From assembly GCF_003945595.2 (NCBI RefSeq), contig NW_024104356.1, positions 970,781 through 1,034,780 on the forward strand: 64,000 nucleotides of DNA, read 5' to 3'. Below, piece after piece: positions 33,401 through 46,363 of the stretch; position 1 is the first letter of the stretch, and every line of letters begins with the position of its first letter. The notes under the pieces were generated by a model. It saw only the letters and a program-made list of their open reading frames with translations, was not told the DNA's origin and made no database searches. The stretch is from Pipra filicauda (Eukaryota > Chordata > Aves > Passeriformes > Pipridae). A program made the translations under genes and the position numbers.

Positions 33401-36400
33401 AGGCTGTATGTTTTAGAGCCAGAGGAAGCAAGAGTAAAAAGAGCTCTTGCTCTTGGGTAATGCGTTGGGTGTGCTCTGCCAGGCTGTGACAGGTGTGGAG
33501 GGACACATGCTTCCACGTGTACCCCTCACTTTGCCAGCATGCAGCCAAAATGTGGGTCCCATACTGTAACCTGGCTGGAGAGGACAGTTGGAGGTTCCTG
33601 AAGCTCCAGCACGAGTCCTTCTCCCATCTCTGCTGTCCTGCCACAGCCTCCTCCTGCGCTGTCCTTCTCTCTCTCCTCCCACATTCATTCTGCAGTGGTG
33701 GCAACCCCTGTGTCTTCCCCAGTGCTTCACCCAGCTCTGTGAGAGCCTGGATGCGACAGACCCCTCCATCTCTGCACCCTTCTACGCCAGCCTGCGAGAG
33801 GAGCATCAGCCACTGCTGAACAGACTCCTTCGCGGATCCATCTCAGAGCAGCCTGCTCTGCGAGGTAGCATGGTAGCAGCTCACCACTTCTTCCTGGGGT
33901 TTCCCTTCTCTCTCTCTTGCTCTTGGGCTCCATCAGAGCACTGGCAGCCATTGCAGTGCTGTTGGCCAGAGAAGGTGGCTGAAGCTTATCTGCCCAGACC
34001 CCTACTGACCAGGGCTCTTCTCTCCCTTAATCTCAGATCTCACCCTCGTCATGTCATAAGCTTTTCCTCTCTTGCCCTCCCACCTCATCCTGCTGCCTCT
34101 CAACACCCTCAGCACATGACTCCCAAGCTCTGCCCCTGTGTAGGTGCAGCGATGGAGGCCAAGTCAGACCAGAGCCCATGTGTGGCAGACCTCTTCATGG
34201 CTGCACTGGCTGCTGCCTGCAGTATCCCCCTGGAGAGGAACAGCTGTCGGGAAGCCAAGCAGCAGGTCAGACAAGCTCTCTGTACAGGGTGAGGAGGTGT
34301 GGTCCCCACAGGGCAGTAGCCCTTTCCAGGAGGATTTCTTTCTCAGCAGTGGAGTGGAGGGCTGGGATCCTGTGCCTTTGATGGCTGCAGGGCTGGCTTT
34401 TGCAGGCTGGTCCTCCCAGCTGAGCTTTAGGAATCTAAGGATTCTTAAATCAGTTGAGAGACTTAAACTTAGCCCATCTCACAGTTCAGATCCTAAGTAA
34501 AGAACTAGGCAATACAGAGAAAACATGAAGAATTCTTATATGACAGTGATATAAACTGTAGGAAATCTGAAATTGAATGGACAATAAGAGGGAAAACAAC
34601 TACAGATTAATATTTGATTCTTTACCTCAACGCTGAGTCAACAAGGAGGGAAGCAGAGGAGGAATCTCACCTTGCTTAGCTCTGGGTCTGTGCATCAAAG
34701 CCATACTGGGTTACGGCAGGTGGGGATCCCTTTGTGAACACAAGCAACACATAGGAAGCAAATGCCTTCTTTCATTCATTTGCTGCTAGCATTAAACTCC
34801 TTAAGTCTGTGCAGTGCTTCAGGTGCCTAGGGTGCAAAACAGGCTGATTTCTGCAGGTCGCTCAGGCAATAGCTGAAAAGCTTATGGAAGGAGAGAGCCA
34901 GCAGCTTGGGAAACTGCTGGGAAGACTGGAGCACTCAAGCTGCTCCTTGAACATACTGAAGGTAATGGCCCCATCCTTTTATCTGGCTGTGCCCAGAGAC
35001 ACCTTGGCTCTGGAATTAGGAGTATGGGGAAGGGGGAACTGTGGGCTCAGGCCTTAATGACTCCCATCTGCCTGATGTCAGTTGTTGAATAAATGAGCCC
35101 ATGGTAGCCATGGGATATGACTGGAGTGGGCCTGGTCACTTTGTTCCTGTCCCCAGGGGTTGGTATGCATTTTTCCCCTTTGCCTCACAGATCCTCTATG
35201 CTGGCTGCCATGCCCATCCAAGCCTGTGCCAGCACCTGGGAAGGAGCCAACGGCTGTGGGGTTTCCTCATGCAGCTCTTGAAGGGTGAGGTAGGACTGAC
35301 CACAGCCTGGTGGGGTGGTGGGGTAGGAGTGTGGGCAAGCAGGACACATTCCTCCGAGCACAGTTTGCACCACTGTAGTGTGGGGAGAAGAGTTTAGGAG
35401 AGTGCAGTTCTCCTCCAGGGCCCAAAAACATCCCCTCCTCCCCTTGTACCCTTGGTGTTCCACTGTGACTCCTGCTCCCTTCGCAGGTCCCCTTGGTGGA
35501 GGTGGCCCAGGAGGCAGCCTGTGAGGCCTCTGTGTGCCTGCTAGCCCTGCTCACTCTGCACTTTCAGGCCTCCCCTCCCAGGTAAGCACCTGCTTTCACT
35601 CATGGGTGGGAGAGGAACATGCCCTGCCCTCAATAGCCCTCTGTCTCTCACTCTGCCCAGAGCTGGGATCCTGCTTCCACCGATCTCTCCAATCCAGACA
35701 CATCAGCAGAGTGCTGGGCAGTGTGGGTGGGTGTTGGGGATGCAGTGAGAGGACCCAGTGTGGACAAAGAGGTGCTGTGAACCAGGGCTCCTCCTTGAAG
35801 ATGGCTGCTTCCAAGCCCTGGGGGTGTTTGAATGCTGCTGCTCTGCACTGTGTGAAGCTGTGGGAACATAGCACTTTTCTCCTGGTCCCCGTGTTTCAGG
35901 CTTGAGGAGGTGGTTACCTTGGCTGTGGACCTCATCACGCAATCTCCTGTTGTCTGCCTTGTGGTAAGCTGCCCCCCATACCAGAGCCACCACTGAGAGC
36001 CCTGCAGAGCCCTACATCACATTTGGGTCTCACCATTCCTCACTCAGGGTGGGATGAGGCCGTGGGATGAAGGGTCAATACTGACCAAGTAGATGGGAAA
36101 GTCACAAAGGTGCTGAGCTCTCCCTGTCCCACAGGGTGCTGCAGCATTCCTCCTGGCACAACTCAATCAGCATGGGGTGGCCTTGGAGCTCAAGGGAGAA
36201 GAGGTCCTACCAGTGGTGACAAATGCGCTGACAACACCTGCTAAGGTATGGGATGGGGACAAAGAAGCTGGGGAGCCATGCACACCCCACTGTGGAGGTG
36301 TGCAAAGATGGGCTCAGAAGGGTGCAGGTGTGGTGCTGCTGCCCTCAGATCCAGCACCCAGATCCAGCTTGTCCCCCACTCTCTTACAGCTGCAGCTCCC

Positions 36401-39188
36401 CCTGCCAAGGGGTGCTGGTCTCTATGATGGGCTCTTTTTCCTCCTGCTGAAACTCCTCGCTCAGGTACCAGTCTGCCCATCTTCCTTTGCCTCATCCCTG
36501 CCAAAAGGTGGGGTGTCAAAAAGACCTGAATGTGGATTGGTAATGAGGTTGAGGCAAGCCAGAGAACTGTGGAGCTTTGGCTGAGCTGTGCAACCCCATG
36601 AAAGTCACCTAATGTCCCTGAAGAGTTGATGGGAGAGTGGTAGGCAGGGAGGGATGATCCATGGGCACACTGGAGAGAGAAGGCAGAGATGCCCTGGGAC
36701 TGACACAGTTGGCAGGTACAGCAGGGCCCCTGGGCCGTGGCCATCCAGCCCTGACCTTCCCAGGACCAAGGGGCTGGCAGAGCCATGGACCAGAACCACA
36801 TGGGGGCCCATAAGGGACCATGATATCTGCCTCTAACTCTAGGAGGATGTGGCCATGGAGCAGGGCTTTGCCTCCTCAGAGCTGTGGAGCCTGGTCTGGC
36901 ATTGTGTTGCTGTGGTGCTTCAAGTGGGCAGTGACAGGGCAGCGCTGGAGGGAGAGCCCCCAGGGGCAGGCCACCCCATGGCAGAGCCAGACTGGAACCT
37001 CCTTTCCCCTCAAGGTAGGAGCTGCAGGACAGCAGGACATCCGCCCTGGACCCTGCTCCACATCCTGCTCTCAGACTTGCCCATGTCTGTCCCTGTCCGC
37101 ATCTGTTCCCTGAGGCTAGAGGGCCCAGGTGGCTTTTCTTGAGGATTGCAAATTGTCCTCTGGGGAGAGAGGACTTGGCTGGCCCATGCTGTGCCCAGTT
37201 GGCAGCAGCTCAGCTGAGCTGGCTGTGGAGGAACAAAAAGGGTATCTGTGCTGCAGGGAACGTTCACCCTGGCAGATGTGATCACTGGGGTGGAGATTTT
37301 TTGGTTTCGGGCAGGGAAGCACAGAAGTAACCGTGGAACAGCCTTGAGGCAGTACAGACACAAGAGAGGAGACTTTTCAGCCTTCCCTAGCTTTGCATCT
37401 CTGCCTGTTGTTCTCCCTGCAGGCACCCTGCTCTTCCTCAGCCTGGCCCTCTGCATCTTCACTCGTGAGTCGCACCAGTGCCTGCCTCAGCTCACCCAGT
37501 CCCATGGTGTCCTCATGGTGACCCTGAAGAGACTGCTGTCCCCCAGCTTCCTGGAATGCCTGGCACAGACGTGAGTTGTGGCAAGGGCTGAAGTGGGCAG
37601 AGCTCACCTACTGAATGGGGCTTGGACATAAGCAAGCCAAGGGCAGAGAAGTTCCTGACCTGGCACTTGCAGAGCCTCTCCTTAGTGCCTGGTGTGGGGA
37701 ATGCCCTCTGCCTCTTGCCCTGTTGTTTTTCTGATTACCTCTGTATTAAACCCTCTCTCTCTCTCTCTCTCTCTAACAAATTCAGGCAAGCAGGAGAGGA
37801 TGGGGACCCTGAGGTTATCCCAGCTGTGGTCATCCAGGCCTGCCAGCTCCTCTGTTTCCCTTTTGCCCTGGATGTGGATAAAGACACCTTAGCACTGATC
37901 TTGGAGGCTATGAGAGACACCCAGATCCCTGCCCAGCTGCTGCAGGTATCTTCTTGGCACTGTTTTTCTTCTCCCCTATACTGTGGAGACACCTCCCCAC
38001 GTTGCAGCCCCCAATGTGTGGCACCACTTCATACCATGGTGTCAGTTTCTGCCCACACAGGGATGTCACTTGGGTGCCATGCAACCCTCAGAACAGGTTG
38101 GCCTGCACTGACCTGCTGGCCACCTTCAGCTGTTGCTTGGCTTGGCTCAGCTCACACAAGTGCAGCACACTCAGCACTGCTGTCTTTCCTTTCTCCTTAG
38201 GTCTGCTCTCGCCATCTGCCCTTCTCATTCACGGAGCTCCCTATGAGCCTCTTGTGCCACCTCGTTGTGTTTGACACTCAGGTCATAGACCAAGTGGTGA
38301 GGGAAGCTGCCACCTCGGAGCATGTAATTGCCTTTTTCAAATCTGCCTTGTTCTCAGACAACCTCACACTCACAACTGACCTCCTGTCTCTCTTGACCCA
38401 CGTGGCCCGGGCCTGTTCGGAGCATCTGCCCTTTCTCCAGAGGATCCTGAGGGGCTTGGATGTGGCTGACCAGCCACTGACCTACCTGCTCGGCCACCAG
38501 CAATACCTGATACGGGCCAAAACCTGCAATCTGCTGGGCAACCTGCTCCGACACGGCTTTCCTGCGGTGCTGCAGAGCCATCCCGGCTGGCTGGAGAGCC
38601 TGCTGGGGTGCCTGTCGGACGCGGAGGGCAGCGTGCGCAAGGCAGCCAGCTTTGCTGTGGGCAACGCCGCCGGCCACGCGTCCTGCCCGGCCGGGACCCT
38701 GCGCAAGGCCGTGCCCGCGCTGGCCCGGCTGCTCAGCGACCTGCAGGCGAAGACGCGCTGCAACGCGGCCCTGGCCCTGAGCAACCTAGGCCAGCGCGGG
38801 GCAGAGCTGGGCGACCTGCTGATCCAGAGCAGGGCCCCCCACTTCCTGCTGCAGGTGGCCTGCCAGGACCCCTGGGAGAGCGTGCGGGAGGGAGCCCTCG
38901 TGGCGCTGCGGGTCCTCAGCGAGCACCCCGGGATCCAGCAGGTACTGGACGGGGGACTCCTGGTGCTGTGGGGACTAGGAGCCGTGCTGGTGGGTGACTC
39001 CTGTTCTTCTCCTGGCTCCGCAGGTGCTGCTGTCCCTCGGAGCCCCCGACAGGTTGGCCGCGCTGGCTGGCGGCAGCCCCCGGCCGCCTCATGCCCGGCA
39101 TTGCGAGGAACTCCTTCGCCGGCTCGCAGCCGTGCCCGGTCCCGCGTGTCCCCGCCGGCTGCCGCCCGGCACCGGCGCCGAGCGGTGA
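27408..39188 (+). CDS. STK36: Serine/threonine kinase 36, Fused homologue (26 exons)
   Basis: Fused-family kinase of Hedgehog signalling and motile-cilium assembly. Exons: 27408-27491, 28071-28211, 28880-28957, 29379-29509, 29726-29975, 30361-30454, 30632-30801, 31015-31214, 31294-31420, 31532-31675, 31951-32130, 32351-32448, 32825-32930, 33723-33864, 34144-34265, 34857-34961, 35191-35289, 35487-35581, 35900-35963, 36135-36245, 36390-36464, 36843-37014, 37423-37570, 37786-37945, 38201-38941, 39024-39188. All phases agree: 1333 residues (human 1315). The kinase domain is residues about 4-255: GEGSFGRVY loop, VALK lysine, HRDMKPQN catalytic loop, [25 protein letters not shown] low-complexity linker follows, then a long helical ARM/HEAT-like C-terminal half (for example [18 protein letters not shown]). 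The last 25 residues are Pro/Arg/Ala-rich and less conserved. Confidence 0.97.
27745..27830 (-). mobile_element. CR1 LINE fragment
   Basis: In the first STK36 intron. CTGGCTTATGTTAGGCTTGC then TGTCCACCAGCATCTCTAGG closely follows the avian CR1 stretch CTGGCTCATGTTCAGC...TGTCCACCAG...CCCAGG. Other parts of the element are not recognisable here. Orientation is the complement of the CR1 coding strand. Confidence 0.6.
37753..37774. repeat. (CT)n microsatellite at a splice acceptor
   Basis: About eleven CT units lie just before AACAAATTCAG/GCAAGC, the acceptor of the STK36 exon 37786-37945. The repeat supplies most of the polypyrimidine tract, so its length may vary and affect splicing. Confidence 0.85.
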
Positions 39189-39560
39189 CGCCCGGGCATC
39201 CCGGCACGGCACCGGCGCTTCCCTCGTCCTCCTCGGGCCCCAGCCCGACCTTCCGTGGAACCCGCGTTGTCCGCCCGAGGGGGACCCTGCCCGGTCAGCT
39301 TTATCCGGGGCGCCCCCCGGGAGAAGCCGGTCTTGGAAAAAAAACCCGCCCGTTCCTTAAGGAAGCGCCCGTTTCCCGGCGGCTCCCGGGGCTCGCTCCG
39401 CCGCGCCGCCAGGGGGCGATGCAGCCTGCGGCGCGGGGGCTGCCGGGAGGTGTAGTCACGTGGGCCTGCCGGCTCCCCATGGTAACGGCGGCGGCGGGTC
39501 CGGCGGGTCCGGCGGGCGGTGAGTACGGCGGGGCCCCCCCGGCACCGGGGCCCTGCTCCC
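38600..39560. promoter_or_regulatory. CpG island over STK36 3' end and TTLL4 promoter
   Basis: CpG density rises inside the large STK36 exon 38201-38941 and stays high through the last STK36 exon to the TTLL4 leader. Near the TTLL4 leader are a CACGTG E-box (39458-39463), a GGGAGGTGTAGT block at 39446-39457 (complement ACTACACCTCCC, similar to the ZNF143/THAP11 motif ACTACAATTCCC) and an X-box-like CTCCCCATGGTAAC at 39473-39486. No TATA box. Confidence 0.6.
39419..39518 (+). other. TTLL4: TTLL4 noncoding first exon (3' part) with upstream ATGs
   Basis: An exon ending GGCGGGCG/GTGAGT at 39518 is the best first exon for TTLL4. ATGs at 39419 and 39479 share one frame. If spliced to 46354 that frame runs to a TGA overlapping the ATG at 46376, so it would be an upstream ORF. 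The transcription start is unknown, so these ATGs may or may not be in the mRNA. Confidence 0.5.
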
Positions 39561-42500
39561 CCGGGCATGCGTGTCTCCCTGAGTGCCACCCGCAGGGTCC
39601 CTCCACCGGGCCATACTACCTTTGGCCCCCCGCTGCCTTCCTCCGCCCCTCCTGCCCCACCACCGTTCCCGGCCCCCGAGGAGGCATCGTGCTCCCTCCC
39701 GGGTCTCCTCGCGGGGCTGGCCGTGGCCTTGTTCCATTCCCCACTCGGGAGCACTCTGTGGCGGGAAATGCTGGGGTTGGCGGCCTGTCAGGCCGTCCTG
39801 GAGCAGTACAGAGCATCCTGGTAGCACCTTTGGCCTCAAAGACTTTCACTTGAAGAAATGAGACACAGAGCGTATTCCCCGGGCGAGTGGCAGGGATTGA
39901 GTAGAGCTGGCTCCCCAGCCAGCCACAGCCTCAGGGAACCTCTCCAACGGCACTTGGAGCAGCTGTGAGGCTGGAGCTGGGATTGACCAGGTCGGAGTGG
40001 GGCACTGGGGCAGCCTGGCTGTTCGTCCTTCCATTGGGGTCTTGCCTTGACAGCTCTTGTGTTGTAAAAAGAAGCCGATGGGTCTGACAGGCGAAAGGCA
40101 GAGCTGAGTTGAAACAAGCCTGGAGTGTTTCCTGAATGCCTCCAGGGTCTGGGCTGAGAATGAGGGGCACAGGTGTGTAAAGCCCTGTAGCACTGTTCCA
40201 GCCTCCTGTCACCCTGCCTAGCTGGGCTGTGGGTAGCTCATGGGAGGCAGAGTTCAGCTCCACATCAAAACCCTACCTCCATGACTCCCTGAGATGCTAC
40301 TTCTCTTGCTCATTGTGGTATGTTGCTCACTGAACAAGCAGGTGACATCTAGTGGCTTCTGAACAGTTTGTGGGAATTAACAGTGAATTGTTGGTCTGAT
40401 TAGAGTTTTATCTAATAAATTTTCCTTGATTCTTAGTGTTTGTACCCAGCAGATAGTAGCACTCTGTTCTTGCATTGCTGCCTTGCTGCAGTCGTTAACT
40501 TTTGTGTTAGGTGAAGTTTGTTGATACAGATTGGCCCCTCCCACTCCTCACTCATGCCTGGGGCCCTTCTCAGCACAGCAGGGATCACATTTTGAGGAGG
40601 AGCTGAGGGGACAAATGTCACTGTCCCCAGATAATGGTGCCTGCGTGATGTCGTGTCACCGACACAGGTCGCGCACTTTGGCTGCTGTGCCATTCTGGCT
40701 GGGTGTCACTCCTTGGCATTTCCTAGGTTTGTCCCGGGCATCAAGTCTGTGAGTATTTGGCAGCTTCTTCTCAACTTCAATCTCTCTTTCTTCTCCACTC
40801 CTGAGCTCTGAGAGATTGCTGTATGGAGTGAGGTTTTTGCAGTGCCTCCAGAGGAATTTTTCCCACTCCTGTCATGGACTTGGAAGTGTCCTCAGCATAT
40901 ATTTGAAAGACAAACCTGGGAACCTTTTTTTCTGGTTGTAGATATGTTTCAGTAAAAAGTATCAAGAGCAGAGGATGGACAAAGAATTTATGTGTTTTGA
41001 ACTAATTGAGTAGTTCTTGTCTCATTGCTCTGTGTTGATATTTTATACTTGTTCCACTCGCTCAAAATCTTCCACTTTTATTTCTCTACTAAAGGCCAGA
41101 CTGCCTAAGACCAGACGGAGCTGTGCTGACCACCTGTCAGTTCCTGCACTGGTGGCCAAAGTCTTCACAAGTCTTGCTGTGTAATTCTCCTGTACTTTTT
41201 CTCCCATCATGAAACTCAGTTGCTGTCCCTTCAGTTTGAATCTTCAGGAAGGGGCTTTAGACCTCCTTGGTGAAATGCTGTTAAACACCCCATGGTTTAG
41301 CTTGTCGCTTTTAACCCAGACTCGCTTCCCTACTCTTGTTTTACACTGTGGTACAACTGGTCCCATAGCCCATACGATTAGAAAGAATAAATCAGGGATG
41401 GGAGCAAGGACAGGCACTTCCCAGCTTCACTGCTGGAGAAACAGAGCTTCGTGGTCCACTGTCATTGTGCAGCGTGTCCACTTTGGGGCCTGGGGAATCT
41501 GCCAGGGAGAAAAGTTGATATCCTTGGGGGATTCCATACCCTGCACCTTTTGGCCTTTGCTATGGCCCGCACACTGTCTGGTCACAGCCAGGTCAGCCCT
41601 CCTGGTGTGAGCACTGAGACAGCCCTTTATTTTAGATGTCCCTGGTGCACTCTCTCCATGGCAAAGCTGCAGCCCTGGATTGTCTGCCTAACGATGCTGG
41701 AGTCCTTCACATCATCTGGCACTGTGCTCCAGTGCCCTGAGAGTGGTGGGAAAGTCCCTTGTGAACTCAAAGACAAGAGCCTTCAGTCCCCAGCCCAGCC
41801 TGTGTGTGCATGGAGGGAGGCATTTGCTGCAGCACAGGGTGAGGTCGTGGCTGGATTCCAGCTCTTCCACGGCTTGGTCCAGCACCCTGCTGCCCCTAAG
41901 GAGGTCTGCCTCCACCTCGGGAATGGGAGTGAACACTGGAGCTGTTCTGCTTAGGTAAAGGCTCATTTTGAGCAGCCATACACTTCTCATACCTCCTTTA
42001 TTCAGTGTGGAGTGCAGTTCAGCACTGCAGCTGTTGAATGGAAATTACTAGCCCCAGCGCAAATTCTGGGCACAGATGTAATCCTAGGATGCAGGTGGAA
42101 TTTGCTGATGCATCCCCATAGTGGGTGGTTTCTCACTAGTATCTTTTGACCTGAGTGGCCAAGCAAAAACTTGTGGTCTTGATTAAAAGAGAAATTGTCA
42201 TCCTCTTGTTTTGCACCCAAAATGTGGTTCTGCAGGATGATACCGGAGCTGAGAGGGAACAACAGTGCTTAACTGTGTGGCAAAGCAGCACAACTGTTGG
42301 TCCCTGTGCCACTGGCATTTTTGTGTTGGCCAAACTGTCTCTGAGCTGTTTTGTCCTCACGGATGACTTCTTGTGGCCAGCAGAACCCTTTGCTCTTCAG
42401 CCTGAACTTGTGGGTGAAGTTGGACATTGCTTTGTCTCAGTGTGTGACTGCACTTGAGGCAATTTGTTTCCTGGAGCTGATGTAGGGGAGGGCTGTTTCT

Positions 42501-45500
42501 GTGCTGTTGAAACAACAAGTTTGTACCTAGCTACCAGGTATTGGAGCAACTTTAGACACTCAATCAGTTGGTTTCAGATCAATGGTGTTGGACTTGTTCA
42601 AAGTTTTAAATTTTTTTAAAGGGGTACAAACCCTTATTTTGAAATATATTCATTTTAAAACCTACCTGTTTGGTGTTGTTGTTAACTTGCTTGTTCAAGC
42701 TTTAAACAAAAGCCCCAGAGCTTCAAGTGAGGAACTTGGTGTGAACTTGAGTCTCATTTAGAAAAACATGTTATCCCTTTTAATCATAAAGAACAGAAAT
42801 TGCACCCTGCAATGGCATAGAAAACAATAGCAAGCACAGTTGTCTAACCTCCCCTCCTTGTGACTTTGGGCTATGTGAGGCTGACAACCCGTTATCAGGT
42901 CAGCTCGAAGCGCATACATTTGCAAGCTCTTGTTATTTTAAGTGTGTCACCAAGCTGAGTTTAAAATAACCTCCCCAGCCAAACTCCTGTGACACCCGGG
43001 CTCTTATGATCTTGTCCTTTCCTGTTAGGAATGGGACTGCAGAGAGCTGCCACAATGCCATTAGGGCAGCACATGCCACAGTGGGGCTCGGGCTGGAAGA
43101 AATGATTTTCACTGACATACGATGGGGTACACAGAGGCCAGGGCGTGTGGTGGCCCTGTGTGACCCTGATGTGACATTTGCACAGGCTGTGGCAGTGCTC
43201 CAGCTGATGCCCTGAAGCCTCTGAGCAGGCTGTGCGGCAATAAAAGGTGCTAGCAAAATAGTCGTAAGCAAGTGCAGCTGTACGGTCACTCCAACAGTGA
43301 CAACTTTGGCCTCTATATTGTGGGTCAGTAAGTCCAAGCCAAAATCCATTAATTACTTGGTTGGGTTTGAATTCCAGCCTGGCCAGTTTATCCTGGGGTT
43401 TTCCCAGCTCATGTTTCTACAATAAAATTCCAAAGTGTAGTTTTACTGCCGTTGTGAGCTGCAGAATGGACTCCAGCTCCTTTGCCATAGGGTTGCGTTG
43501 GCAGAACTAGAGATTGCATCAAGCTGTGACCTTCTTCCACCCCAAAACTCTGACTTGAGTTAAATGTAAAGGGAAAACTTCCCTGACTGGTAATCAGCAG
43601 GGATTTCCCTGAGGCAGATGATGTTTTTCCTGCCCAGAGCCACAGAGATGTGGCAGCTGCTGCCCTGTTGTGGCCATAGCCTGTCATGTGAAGGTGCCTT
43701 CATCTCCACCAGTTCTCCTGGACGCTCAGCAGCTGCTTTGTTGCACTGTCCTTGCAGAGAGCATGGGAGACGGTTTGCAAGTGGACATAAGGAGTGACTG
43801 TGCTGGCGTGCAGGTGAGACAGAAGGGTGGATGTGGGGAAGCACATGGGGCAGAGGGGGAAAGACAAGGCGGCATGGGCTGATTCTGCTGATCTGGATGC
43901 ATCCTCACCTGCTCCATGTGGGTGCATCTTCCTTTCATCCTTCCTGCCCCGCTCTCAGAGCTCCTGTGTCTCCATGGGGAAATGCTGGTTACTAACTGTT
44001 GGCTGGCACCATCCTCACCTGGAAGCTGTACTAAAGGCCCTGCTTCTTCTCTTCCTTATGTAGGCACAGCTTCCAGCGCACTCCTACCCTGTGTTGACTG
44101 AGCAAGTCCATGGCAAAACTGCCCCGTAGAGAGACAAGTTCAGCATGTTCTCCCTGTGCTGCAATGAGGCTGGGCTCCAGGCAGTGGCAGCTGAGGCCAT
44201 GCCGTTGCCAGATTTCCACCCCAGCAGCTGCAGCTGCCAGCAGTACCCCTGTGTCTGTGCTGGTCACATCTGTGCCGCTGTTGGCACTTACTCCAGATCA
44301 GGGTCACACAGGGCTTCTGGCATTTTCACACCTGTGTGTAAGCTGACTGTAAGGTTCACGTCCCTTTTTACAGCTTCATTAGGCCCCATCACTTTTTATT
44401 TTTACAGTGGGATGATCCACTGATAGCTGTAAATCCGGGTGGAGATGAGGCACAGATGGCTTTCACTGCAGGCTGGTTCATTTCACTGCAAGGTCATTCA
44501 CAGCCGGATGAGAGCACAGGCGGTGGCCAAGCTGGCAGGGCATGTTGTGATGCCCCAGTGACAGTCCCATCTAAGCAGAGACACCAGGAACACTCATTCT
44601 CCTTGAATTTTAATTTGCTCTTTCACACGTAGTTCATTGGTGTGCTAGGTTCGATTTGTGGTTTGAGTGCGCTTTTGACCATCCGAGGGGGTAGCGTGTG
44701 GAAGCTGAGCTTTGCTCCCTTGGCTACTGGGGGAAACTTGAGCCGGGCAGGTGGTGGCATCTGAGCCACAACTTCTTGCGCTCTGTGCTAATTGCTGTGA
44801 ATGTCACAACACAGCCAGGTTTGCTGCTGGGGGCAGATTGGGTAGCAGTTGAATAGTGAGGTACATCTCAGTTGTGGGATTCCCTTCCCCTTGGGACTTG
44901 GAGTCCCTCTGGGCTGCAGCTCCCATAAGGATGCAGATGTCCTGTCCTCGTCAGGAGTTCAGTTTGACTGTACAAGTGCTAACAAGCAGTGCAGCCCTGT
45001 GGGTATGGAGTGGCCCTGGAACCTTCCTTGCAGAGCTTGGCACGGTAGCATCTCTCCTTGAGAATGTGTAGCTCCTGTGTGATCCTGCATGGGGTGTTCC
45101 ATATTGTACAGCCTCTTGCTGAGATGCTGCTGACCTGGTATGTGCTGGAGACTGAGTCTGATTCACAGGTTGAGGTCTGGCAAGTGTAGGTCTGTCTGAC
45201 CCAGCCCTGTGGTGGTGAGAGCTGCTATCACAGTGCTACAGAGCAACCCCAGGGTCTCCAAGCTACACTTTAACTGCTGTATCTAAGGCTTGACTTTCAG
45301 GTGAGACAGGAGTGTGTATGTGTGTTGCAAGAAAACCAAGAGGATGATGGTCGATGCTCTGCTTACCCTTCTTTTTATACTTTTTCTTTTTTTTTTAAAA
45401 CATGCAAGCATATGAGAGCTGGAAGGTGGAAGAGCCAGCCAGCCTGCTTGGAATACAAATTCCTCTTGCAGCTGTATCCAGGGGCCCTCCAGGCATGTGT

Positions 45501-46353
45501 TAAAGCAAGACAAATAACTGGCTCATGGTTTGTTTTCTCTTTCCCTTCTCCCCAGGCAAGAGGATGTTGTGGGTGTGGTGCAATAGTTCATTCTAGGAGG
45601 ATTCAGGACACTTACGTCTGCAGCTCTGTAGTCTGCCAGTTGCTCCTTGCAGGAGATTTTTCTGTAGGACTGCAGCGGGGAGGAATATGAGTGCACAGCA
45701 CTGCCAGTCTCTGCTGGAAACCGAGGTGGTGATGTTAGAACAGCCCTGCATTTGCTCCTTGCTGCCTTCTCAGCACTGAGCTCTTTAGGGTGCCCTCAGA
45801 CCTCACTGAGCCTTTCTCTGGTGTTACAAAGGTGAAAAATGTTCCTTTTAAAAGCAGGGCTGAGGTTCTCACCTAGGTGTGTAACCTTGGAAGCTGAAGC
45901 TTTAAGGAATGGGGAGAAAAAAAAAGCAGACGTTTTGATGCTTGTGGTGGAGTCAGGAGAGCTGGTAGTGGAGCATATGGTGCAGCCTGGAGACACAGAC
46001 CTGTAAGAGTGGGCTCCAACAGCTGTGTGGGTCCAAGGCAGGCAGCCTCTCCTTGCAGACAGGGCTGCTACCCCACGGCCCTGGCTGGCAGTCAGGCACC
46101 CCTGCATGTTTGCAGGGTACAAGCTTTCCTGCAGATGTCCCTCTCTGCAGTTTCCTTTGCATCCTCTGATTTCATGTGAGATGCCAGCTCTTCTTTGACT
46201 TGGTCTGGGGAGACTCTTGGGGAGCTCAGCAGATGGAGATGTGGTTTTCATCCTGCAGGAAAAGCAGCTCACCCTGCTCTCCTCATGGTGCACTGGGCTG
46301 GGTGCTGTGCCTGACAGGGTAACAGTGCCTTTTATGCCATTTTCTTGTTTCAG
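39519..46353 (+). other. TTLL4: TTLL4 first intron (6.8 kb), no gene recognised
   Basis: A long intron between the CpG-island leader exon and the exon with the TTLL4 start. AATAAA hexamers on the plus strand occur at 40414, 41386, 43239 and 43421. The first could serve STK36, which has no signal before the TTLL4 promoter. Short open frames, such as the 69-codon one at 43006-43215, match no family I know. I see no clear repeat here. Confidence 0.55.
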
Positions 46354-46363
46354 GCCAGCAAAG

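Noticed and set aside
35191..35284. Donor at AAGG/GTGAGG for the STK36 exon starting 35191
   Set aside because: It puts the next exon in a frame with an early stop. The donor 5 bases later (GAG/GTAGGA, exon end 35289) keeps frame and the expected KGEV junction.
38942..39853. Long open frame continuing from STK36 past 38941 through the TTLL4 leader
   Set aside because: It needs retention of an 82-bp intron with good GT-AG ends, shifts frame, and runs through GC-rich promoter DNA where stops are rare. The spliced last exon matches the STK36 C terminus better.
43006..43215. 69-codon open frame in TTLL4 intron 1 with an AATAAA shortly after
   Set aside because: No recognised family, no clear splice sites or start context; probably chance.
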